Source of the DNA: Cryomorphaceae bacterium
GTDB taxonomy: Bacteria; Bacteroidota; Bacteroidia; Flavobacteriales_D; Parvicellaceae
Direction of reading: 5' to 3'
NCBI GenBank assembly: GCA_905182525.1
Contig: CAJJBV010000002.1
Coordinates: forward strand, 310,001-374,000
DNA: 64,000 nt
Part shown: one piece after another, positions 9,817 to 18,200 of the stretch
Layout of the letters: every line of letters begins with the position of its first letter
Numbering within the stretch: the stretch's first letter is position 1
The notes under the pieces: generated by a model
Told to the model about the DNA's origin: nothing
The model's input: only the letters and a program-made list of their open reading frames with translations
Databases searched by the model: none
Translations under genes and position numbers: made by a program

Positions 9817-12800
9817 ATGAAAAGATATTTTATAGTATTATTTGTTAGTATATTTTTTATTACTAATTCTATTTATGGCTGGAACGACCCTTCCAAATCT
9901 GGAAAAAAACCTAAGCCTAGCTCTTCTTTTATTTTAAAAGCTGCTAATTGCACACCATCTACTGGAAAGAAATTTATAGAATTTAATAATGTTTCAGCCT
10001 TAATTGAAACAGGAGGCTCTATGTGGCAAGATAGATCAAGAACTGACGCTGCTTACGAAGTCCCTAAAGGATCTGGAGAAACAGTAATATTTGCAGGCTC
10101 ACTTTGGATGGGAGGAACCGATCCAAATAACCAATTGAGAATCGCTGCTCTTACTTTTAGAAGTGGTAATGATTTTTGGGCTGGACCTCTTTCGGTTGAC
10201 GGAGGTGGTTCTTTTGATGTTAGCCAAGGCACTTTGGATTGGGGGTTTGCAGATATAACACCCGATGTATGTATGGCTTATGATAATTTTTATATAACTG
10301 AAAGAAAAGATGTTGAGTTATTTAATGCTTGGTATCTATGTTCTAAAGATCCTGATTGTGATGAAACAATAGAGTATCCAAATTACCAAGTTCCAGCTAG
10401 TATTTTACAGTGGCCTGGAAACTTTAATACTGGCTTAGATTTTACTCAATCTTATGATTTTAATCTTGCACCTTTTTATGACAGAAATAGCGATGGAATA
10501 TATAACCCTGCTGATGGAGATTACCCATGGTATGATTTGTTAGGGCAAGTAGACTGCAGAACTAGTCGAAGAGTTACTTTGTATGGTGATTATAATATGT
10601 GGTGGGTTTTTAATGACAAGGGAAATATACATACCGAGACTAGTGGAGACCCAATAGGTATGGAAATAAAAGCACAGGCTTTTGCTTTTGCTACCAATGA
10701 TGAGGTAAACTCAATGACCTTTTATAATTACGAACTTATAAATAGAAGTTATTATACATTAAACAATTCCTACTTTGCAGTGTGGGTAGATTCTGATATT
10801 GGTTGTTCAGAAGATGATTTTGTTGGGTGTGATGTTCAAAGAGGTTTAAGTTATCAATATAATGCAGATGCTGTAGATGATGGTTGTCAGTATGCAATTC
10901 AAGGACCCCCACCTGCGATTGGAGTTGATTTTTTTGAAGGCCCTTACCAAGATAATGACGGATTGGATAACCCGGGCCCATCTGATAGTGTAACAGTTGA
11001 CGCTTCAACTGCTTATAGCTTGGGTGGTATCCCTTATAAAGGGCTAGGAATTGGATATGGAGATGGAATTATAGACAATGAAAGGTTTGGAATGAAAAGA
11101 TTTGTTTATTTTGACAGGACGCTCAACCAGACTATATATGGTGACCCTCAAACTGCAGTAGACTTCTATAATTATATGCTAGGTTTCTGGAGAAATAATA
11201 CTCCTTTTGTTTATGGAGGAACGGGGAATGCTAATGATGCAAACGCAACTTCTATTTTAACAAATTATTGTTTCCCTGGGGATAGCGATCCATTAAATTG
11301 GGGAACAGTTTCTGCTGGTGGAGGCTCAGCAGTTCCTTTTGACAATTGGTCTGAACAATATCCAACTGGTACAGGTGGTGGTAATCCGAACCCTCAAGGT
11401 GACAGAAGGTTTGTACAGTCTGCAGGTCCATTTGTGTTAGAGCCTGGTGCACTGAATAATATTACTACTGGAGTTGTTTATGCAAAAGCACAATCTCCTG
11501 ATCCCTTTCAATCAGTTGAGTTAGTCAGGAAGGCAGATGATAAAGCACAGGCATTATTTGATAATTGTTTTAGGATATTGAATGGTCCTGATTCACCTGA
11601 GTTATCGATACAGGAGTTAGATAAGGAGTTGATATTATATTTGAATAAGACTGATCAGGTTGAGTCATATGAGGAGATAGACCCTAATATTCTTATTTAC
11701 GTTAGCGATGTAGAAGATGCGAAGTATCGTTTCCAGGGTTATCAGGTTTATCAGGTTAAGGATGGCTCTGTAGATCCCTCATTATTAACAGATCCTAATC
11801 AAGCTAGGTTAATAGCACAATGTGATATTAAAGATGGAGTTAGTCAATTGATTAATTTTAATTTTGACGATGATTTATTAGCAGCGATACCAACGTCTAT
11901 GGTTAATGGTTCTGACGATGGTATAAAGCATTCATTTCAGGTTTTAAATGATGCCTTTGCTCAGGGAGATGTTAGGTTGATTAATCATAAGAAGTATTAT
12001 TTCATGGTTTTATCCTATGGATATAATGATTACCAGACCTATGATCCTTCAAATTCTTCGGCTGGAGGTCAGCAACTTCCTTATAAAGCAGGAAGGAAGA
12101 CAGTTACTGGAGGGGCGATTACGTCCTATGTTGGTATACCACATATTCCTAGTTCTGAGTCTGGAGGTACGATACAAATAGCTTCTTATGGTAGCGGTCC
12201 AAAGATTACTAGAGTAGAGGGGAGAGGGAACGGATCAAACCTAGTAGAGTTAACAGCTAAGAGTGAGGAAGATATAGTAAAAAACATATATCCAAAGCGA
12301 GTTACGTATAAAAATGGAAAAGGGCCAGTTAATGTGAAGATTATAGATCCATTGAATGTACAGCAGGGAGATTATAAGTTATGGATAAACAGAGGAGATA
12401 CTCTTGATTTAAAAGATTCATATTGGGTGTTGGAGAGAACGACATCTGACGGTCAGCTTGAGACGGTTGAGTCGTCACAAAGTATAGCCAATGGTAATGA
12501 ACAATTGATACCTCAGTGGGGACTTTCGGTAAATATTGAGTATTACGATTCTTATGATCCAACGATTAGCAAGAATTTTCCAGAGTTGTTATTTTCTAGT
12601 GTGGAGTTTGAAGATTCTTCAAAGCAATGGTTAAGTGGTATTCCAGATGAAGACGGTTCTTCACCTACGAATTGGATAAGATCAGGAACTTCAGAGGAGG
12701 AACAAGATTTTGTAGCTTATGCTAGTAAGTGTGAAGATCCATTTATATACAATGATGAGCTTGGAGCTGATGATAATCAGGTTTATGAGAAAGTAGTTGA

Positions 12801-14193
12801 AGGTGTATGGTCACCATATAGATTAGTAGCAGCAGGAGATTGTAATCACCAGCCTGTAACATCAGGTGGAGATTGGGCTGATAATGCATATGAGCAGCCT
12901 GTAGTAGCACCAAATGTTAATGCTCAAATGTCACTAGCGACAACTAGAGTTCAGTCTGATTTAAAGTATTTATCGTCTATTGATGTAGTAATTACAGCCG
13001 ATAAGAGTAAGTGGACTAGATGTCCTGTTTTAGAGACACAGGATAATCCTTCTTGGTCTTGGGACCAGTCTGGAGCTATAAATCAGTCTATGAGTAATAA
13101 GTATGGCAATGGCACATCAGTTGCAAGGGTGTACAAACAATATCCAAAGTGGAAGCCGTCTGTTGATAAAGAAGGTAATCCGTCTGTGAGTCCAGGGGAT
13201 GTCAATAGTCCTACGGTATCTAGTGATCCAAACGACGCAAATTATATATGTGGCTATGGCATGGGATGGTTCCCTGGGTACGCTATAGATGTAACGACAG
13301 GTGAGAGATTAAATATTGCATTTGGAGAAGATAGTAAGCTAGGTAATCACGGGGGGAATGATATGATATTTAATCCATCAGCTAATAATCCGTCATCAAA
13401 TCCGTTTGGGTTTGGAGATTATATAGGAGGAGGAAAGCATTTTGTGTATGTTTTTAGGAATGCTGCAAAGTATAGCGCTACGGATGATCCAGGAAGTATG
13501 GTAGCTTATGATAATGGGGCTTATTTTATGGAGAAGTTTCAGAAATCTGTTTTCAGGCCAGATATGTTAAAGATATGGAAGTCTTGTTCATGGGTAGGAT
13601 ATCCGATATTAAATGGAGAATATAATAATGCTTATGTTGAAGCAAGTCCAGGAGATCCAAGTTCCTTTATAGCTACAGATGTTAGGATAAAGTTAAGGGT
13701 TGCTAGTCAATATCAGAGTATGAATACGAAGGATGCAGATGGAGATAGCATAAGAGATAATGGTACGGATAAACCATCGATTACTAGTAGTTCTATAAAT
13801 AGTTGGAATCCACTTTATGAGTTTAGTACAAGTGATGTAGCAACAGTGACTAATAATGTTCTAGCATCAAAAGAAGCATGTGAGTTATTAAATGTGGTGC
13901 CTAACCCGTACTATGCGTATTCTAATTATGAGTTTAATAAATTAGATAATGTAGTAAAGATTGTGAATTTACCAGATATATGTACGGTGAATATATATAC
14001 AGTTAATGGCACTTTGGTACGTTCATATAATAAAGATAGTCCGGTTACATCAATAGATTGGAATTTAAAGAATAAGGTTGGTATACCAATAGCAAGCGGA
14101 GTATACTTGATACATATTAATGCGCCAGGAGTGTGTGAAAAAGTATTGAAATGGTTTGGAGTGATAAGACCTCCAGATTTAGATCAGTTCTAA
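9817..14193 (+). CDS. Giant T9SS surface protein, copy 1 (mosaic N-terminus, shared C-terminal cassette)
   Basis: 1,458 residues with a signal peptide (MKRYFIVLFVSIFFITNSIYG). The mature N-terminus (WNDPSKSGKKPKPSSSF) and residues to about 569 resemble the paralogue at 15264-19643 only in patches. From about residue 570 to the end the two proteins are almost identical. The last 100 residues (from VVPNPYYAY at about 1360, through GTLVRSY and PIASGVYLIHI) form a type A T9SS sorting domain, so export across the outer membrane and surface attachment are expected. Other recognisable features are Cys-containing segments (AANCTPSTG, YLCSKDPDCDE) and many aromatic and Asp/Gly-rich loops. The function is unknown. 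It lies between the TonB receptor and a PorV-like gene. Confidence 0.85.
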   Translation: MKRYFIVLFVSIFFITNSIYGWNDPSKSGKKPKPSSSFILKAANCTPSTGKKFIEFNNVSALIETGGSMWQDRSRTDAAYEVPKGSGETVIFAGSLWMGGTDPNNQLRIAALTFRSGNDFWAGPLSVDGGGSFDVSQGTLDWGFADITPDVCMAYDNFYITERKDVELFNAWYLCSKDPDCDETIEYPNYQVPASILQWPGNFNTGLDFTQSYDFNLAPFYDRNSDGIYNPADGDYPWYDLLGQVDCRTSRRVTLYGDYNMWWVFNDKGNIHTETSGDPIGMEIKAQAFAFATNDEVNSMTFYNYELINRSYYTLNNSYFAVWVDSDIGCSEDDFVGCDVQRGLSYQYNADAVDDGCQYAIQGPPPAIGVDFFEGPYQDNDGLDNPGPSDSVTVDASTAYSLGGIPYKGLGIGYGDGIIDNERFGMKRFVYFDRTLNQTIYGDPQTAVDFYNYMLGFWRNNTPFVYGGTGNANDANATSILTNYCFPGDSDPLNWGTVSAGGGSAVPFDNWSEQYPTGTGGGNPNPQGDRRFVQSAGPFVLEPGALNNITTGVVYAKAQSPDPFQSVELVRKADDKAQALFDNCFRILNGPDSPELSIQELDKELILYLNKTDQVESYEEIDPNILIYVSDVEDAKYRFQGYQVYQVKDGSVDPSLLTDPNQARLIAQCDIKDGVSQLINFNFDDDLLAAIPTSMVNGSDDGIKHSFQVLNDAFAQGDVRLINHKKYYFMVLSYGYNDYQTYDPSNSSAGGQQLPYKAGRKTVTGGAITSYVGIPHIPSSESGGTIQIASYGSGPKITRVEGRGNGSNLVELTAKSEEDIVKNIYPKRVTYKNGKGPVNVKIIDPLNVQQGDYKLWINRGDTLDLKDSYWVLERTTSDGQLETVESSQSIANGNEQLIPQWGLSVNIEYYDSYDPTISKNFPELLFSSVEFEDSSKQWLSGIPDEDGSSPTNWIRSGTSEEEQDFVAYASKCEDPFIYNDELGADDNQVYEKVVEGVWSPYRLVAAGDCNHQPVTSGGDWADNAYEQPVVAPNVNAQMSLATTRVQSDLKYLSSIDVVITADKSKWTRCPVLETQDNPSWSWDQSGAINQSMSNKYGNGTSVARVYKQYPKWKPSVDKEGNPSVSPGDVNSPTVSSDPNDANYICGYGMGWFPGYAIDVTTGERLNIAFGEDSKLGNHGGNDMIFNPSANNPSSNPFGFGDYIGGGKHFVYVFRNAAKYSATDDPGSMVAYDNGAYFMEKFQKSVFRPDMLKIWKSCSWVGYPILNGEYNNAYVEASPGDPSSFIATDVRIKLRVASQYQSMNTKDADGDSIRDNGTDKPSITSSSINSWNPLYEFSTSDVATVTNNVLASKEACELLNVVPNPYYAYSNYEFNKLDNVVKIVNLPDICTVNIYTVNGTLVRSYNKDSPVTSIDWNLKNKVGIPIASGVYLIHINAPGVCEKVLKWFGVIRPPDLDQF
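9887..9956 (+). repeat. N-terminal identical island, copy 1
   Basis: A 70-base stretch identical to 15361-15430. It encodes the start of the mature protein (DPSKSGKKPKPSSSF...ANCTP) in both giant cargo genes. The sequence on either side diverges, including the whole signal peptide. The offset to copy 2 is 5,474, not the 5,450 of the C-terminal cassette, so indels separate the two blocks. Confidence 0.9.
11264..11295 (+). repeat. Short identical island in variable region, copy 1
   Basis: A 32-base run identical to 16735-16766, encoding the Y-C-F-P-G-D-S-D-P-L segment. It lies inside otherwise divergent sequence of the two cargo genes (offset 5,471). Confidence 0.85.
11398..11466 (+). repeat. 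Identical island just before the cassette, copy 1
   Basis: A 69-base run identical to 16848-16916, encoding GDRRFVQSAGPFVLEPGAL and so on. It already has the 5,450 offset and the codon habits (CAG, GAG, GTG, CTG) of the large cassette that begins 57 bases later. The intervening stretch differs between copies. Confidence 0.9.
11523..14184 (+). repeat. 2,662-bp near-identical cassette, copy 1
   Basis: Direct repeat of 16973-19634 with a constant offset of 5,450 and no indel. Comparing by eye I find nine mismatches: 11607, 11916, 12681, 12715, 13437, 13717, 13718, 13827 and 14121. Only 12715 changes a residue (Ala to Thr). The repeat begins abruptly in the coding region at about residue 570 and ends within the last few codons, just before the stop. 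Glu, Gln and Ile are mostly GAG, CAG and ATA here, unlike the N-terminal part of the gene. Confidence 0.95.
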
Positions 14194-14215
14194 TAAATTT
14201 TTAAATAAATAGATT

Positions 14216-15274
14216 ATGATATTTGATAAAATAAAGTTTTGTGTATTGTTATTATTTTCATTCAATTTTGCTTTAGCTGGAAATGAAGATAGAGCTGGTT
14301 CAGCTGGGGCAACGGAATTATTAATTAACCCTTGGTCTAGTAGCTCAGCTTGGGGCTCCGCAGGTATATCATCTGTAAATGGTTTAGAATCTATCTTTTT
14401 AAATGTTGCTGGTTTAGCATATATCGATAAAACTGAAGTAAAATTTTCCAGGACTAATTGGTTAGGAGGATCTGATGTTGGTATAGGCTTAAATGCAGCA
14501 GGTTTAGCCCAAAGGGTAGGTGAGTCTGGTGTTATAGGAATTTCTTTTACTAGTTTGAATTATGGGGATATTCAAATAACTACTACAGAACTTCCAGAAG
14601 GTGGTATTGGAACATTTAGCCCTAGTTCAAATAATTTTAATTTAGCATTTGCCAAGAAGTTTTCACAATCTATTAGTGGAGGACTAAATTTAAAAGTAGT
14701 ATCGCAGGCAATTGCAAATGTCAGAGCTCAAGGCATAGCTTTTGATGCTGGCATAAGATATGTTACAGGAGATCAGGAACATATTAAATTTGCTATTAGC
14801 CTTAAAAATGTTGGTCCCCCATTATCTTATTCGGGTGATGGTCTTTCTATAGATATGCTTAACCCATCAACTAGCATTTCTATTGGTATGCAACAACGAG
14901 TTAGCAGTTTTGAATTACCCTCGCAGCTTAATATTGGCGCATCATATGATTTTAACTTTAATGAAAGTCAAAAATTAATTGTTGCGGGTTCCTTTTCTGC
15001 AAATTCCTTTTCTAAAGATCAAATTAGAACAGGATTAGAGTATAGAATTTTAACATCTCAAATCTCTTTTTCTTTAAGAGCTGGTATTGTTTATGAAGAG
15101 GCATTATTCAATTCAGAAGAGGTAACAACTGCTCTTTCTGGACCAAGTGGTGGTTTTTCTTTTAATTTTCCTTTTGGAGAAAGTGGTTCCGAAATTGGAA
15201 TAGATTATGCCTATAGACAATCTATTTTTGGAGCAATCCATAGTGTAGGTGCTAGAATAAATATTGGTGAATAA
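14216..15274 (+). CDS. PorV/PorQ-family outer-membrane protein
   Basis: 352 residues with a signal peptide (about 1-21, ending FALA). The mature start (GSAGATELLINPWSSSSAWGSAG...SIFLNVAGLA) and the strand-rich body (GVIGISFTSLNYG, SGGLNLKVVS, FDAGIRYVTG, LKNVGPPLSY) match the PorV/PorQ group of FadL-like beta-barrels. PorV is the T9SS protein that receives cargo from the SprA translocon and carries it to the attachment complex. Position between two cargo genes suggests a dedicated shuttle for them, which is an inference. The gene starts 23 bases after copy 1 and its end overlaps the start of copy 2. Confidence 0.8.
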   Translation: MIFDKIKFCVLLLFSFNFALAGNEDRAGSAGATELLINPWSSSSAWGSAGISSVNGLESIFLNVAGLAYIDKTEVKFSRTNWLGGSDVGIGLNAAGLAQRVGESGVIGISFTSLNYGDIQITTTELPEGGIGTFSPSSNNFNLAFAKKFSQSISGGLNLKVVSQAIANVRAQGIAFDAGIRYVTGDQEHIKFAISLKNVGPPLSYSGDGLSIDMLNPSTSISIGMQQRVSSFELPSQLNIGASYDFNFNESQKLIVAGSFSANSFSKDQIRTGLEYRILTSQISFSLRAGIVYEEALFNSEEVTTALSGPSGGFSFNFPFGESGSEIGIDYAYRQSIFGAIHSVGARINIGE

Positions 15275-18200
15275 ACCATTAAATTCTAATTCGATTATTT
15301 CTAAAATCATTTTTTTTGGTTTATTTAGCTTAGTTAATTTTCATATTTATGCCTGGAATGACCCTTCCAAATCTGGAAAAAAACCTAAGCCTAGCTCTTC
15401 TTTTATTTTAAAAGCTGCTAATTGCACACCTTCCACTGGCAGAAAATTCCTAGAATATAATAATGTTTCAGCCTTAATTGAAACAGGAGGTTCTATGTGG
15501 CTAGACAGATCAAGGGGAAAAAATGCCTATGAAGTTCCTAAAGGATCTGGAAATACTTTAATTTATATTGGTGCACTTTGGATGGGTGGTATGGATGTTA
15601 ATAATCAGCTAAAAATAGCTGCTTTAAGATATAGAAGCGGTAATGATTTTTGGACAGGGCCTCTATCAAACAATCCTGGCTCTGGAGATGTTTCAACTGG
15701 AAAATTAGACTATGGACCAGCAGAAATTGATGCTAACGATTGTATTAAATGGGATCAGTTTTTTATTACTACAAGAAGTGAAGTTGAGAAATTTAACGCC
15801 TGGTATCTATGTTCTAAAGATCCAGATTGTGATGAAACAATAGAGTATCCAAATTATAAAATTCCAGAAAGTATTTTGGACTGGGGTAATGCTACTCATG
15901 GAAACTTATTAAAAAATCAAGACTTCTATTTGGCTCCTTACTATGAAAGACCTGGGGGCAATATTGGTTATGATCCTTTAAATGATGGAGACTATCCCTG
16001 GTATGATTTGTCAGGTCAAGTAGATTGCAGAACTAGTCGAAGAGTTACTTTGTATGGGGATTATAATATGTGGTGGATTTTTAATGATAAGGGAAATATA
16101 CACACAGAAACTGGCGGAGATCCAATTGGTATGGAAATTAGAGCCCAAGCATTTGCTTTTGCCACAAATGATGAAGTAAATTCTATGACTTTCTATAATT
16201 ATGAATTAATTAACCGATCAACACAAACCTTAACTAATACTTTTTTTGGCGTTTATTTAGACAGTGATATAGGTTGTTCATTTGACGATTATGTTGGTTG
16301 CGATATTCAGCGTGGTCTTGGTTACTGTTATAATGGAAATTCTATTGATGCTATTGGTTGTGGGTCATGGACTTCTCCAATTGGTGAAAATCCACCTGCG
16401 ATTGGAGTTGATTTTTTTGAAGGCCCCTACCAAGATAATGATGGTCTAGATAATCCCTTAACTTCAAATATTCCTCTTGCATTAAGTCAAGGAGGAATTC
16501 CTTATAAAGGGCTAGGAATTGGATATAGTGATGGAATCATAGACAATGAAAGGTTTGGAATGAGGAGATTTGTTTATTATGATGGACAACTTCCTCAAAA
16601 TTCTTTTGGTGATCCCCAAACTGCAATTCAATATTATAATTATATGAGAGGGTTTTGGAGAGATGGTACTAGATTTGTCTATGGAGCTTCTGGAAATATA
16701 TCAAGCACAGGATCTTTACCTAATGTTTCTGCTGATTATTGTTTCCCTGGGGATAGCGATCCATTACATTGGGGAACTTTAGGAGTGGTTACAAATTTTG
16801 AATGGAGTGAGCAGTTTCCAGCACCTGGAGTTTCTTCAAATGTCGTTGGTGACAGAAGGTTTGTACAGTCTGCAGGTCCATTTGTGTTAGAGCCTGGTGC
16901 ACTGAATAATATTACTTTTGGAGTTGTTTATGGAAGAGCTTTTGATGGAGATCCTTTTAGCTCTGTTCTTCAAGTCAGGAAGGCAGATGATAAAGCACAG
17001 GCATTATTTGATAATTGTTTTAGGATATTGAATGGTCCTGATTCACCTGAGTTATCAATACAGGAGTTAGATAAGGAGTTGATATTATATTTGAATAAGA
17101 CTGATCAGGTTGAGTCATATGAGGAGATAGACCCTAATATTCTTATTTACGTTAGCGATGTAGAAGATGCGAAGTATCGTTTCCAGGGTTATCAGGTTTA
17201 TCAGGTTAAGGATGGCTCTGTAGATCCCTCATTATTAACAGATCCTAATCAAGCTAGGTTAATAGCACAATGTGATATTAAAGATGGAGTTAGTCAATTG
17301 ATTAATTTTAATTTTGACGATGATTTATTAGCAGCGATACCAACGTCTATGGTTAATGGTTCTGATGATGGTATAAAGCATTCATTTCAGGTTTTAAATG
17401 ATGCCTTTGCTCAGGGAGATGTTAGGTTGATTAATCATAAGAAGTATTATTTCATGGTTTTATCCTATGGATATAATGATTACCAGACCTATGATCCTTC
17501 AAATTCTTCGGCTGGAGGTCAGCAACTTCCTTATAAAGCAGGAAGGAAGACAGTTACTGGAGGGGCGATTACGTCCTATGTTGGTATACCACATATTCCT
17601 AGTTCTGAGTCTGGAGGTACGATACAAATAGCTTCTTATGGTAGCGGTCCAAAGATTACTAGAGTAGAGGGGAGAGGGAACGGATCAAACCTAGTAGAGT
17701 TAACAGCTAAGAGTGAGGAAGATATAGTAAAAAACATATATCCAAAGCGAGTTACGTATAAAAATGGAAAAGGGCCAGTTAATGTGAAGATTATAGATCC
17801 ATTGAATGTACAGCAGGGAGATTATAAGTTATGGATAAACAGAGGAGATACTCTTGATTTAAAAGATTCATATTGGGTGTTGGAGAGAACGACATCTGAC
17901 GGTCAGCTTGAGACGGTTGAGTCGTCACAAAGTATAGCCAATGGTAATGAACAATTGATACCTCAGTGGGGACTTTCGGTAAATATTGAGTATTACGATT
18001 CTTATGATCCAACGATTAGCAAGAATTTTCCAGAGTTGTTATTTTCTAGTGTGGAGTTTGAAGATTCTTCAAAGCAATGGTTAAGTGGTATTCCAGATGA
18101 AGACGGTTCTTCACCTACGAATTGGATAAGGTCAGGAACTTCAGAGGAGGAACAAGATTTTGTAACTTATGCTAGTAAGTGTGAAGATCCATTTATATAC

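Noticed and set aside
10736-11452. Minus-strand open frames inside cargo copy 1 (90 and 66 residues)
   Set aside because: They are antisense to a clear coding region, have His/Gln-rich low-complexity translations and no ribosome-binding context.
12341-12562. Identical minus-strand 73-residue open frames at 12341-12562 and 17791-18012
   Set aside because: They are the antisense of the duplicated cassette, so their identity reflects the repeat, not a conserved protein.
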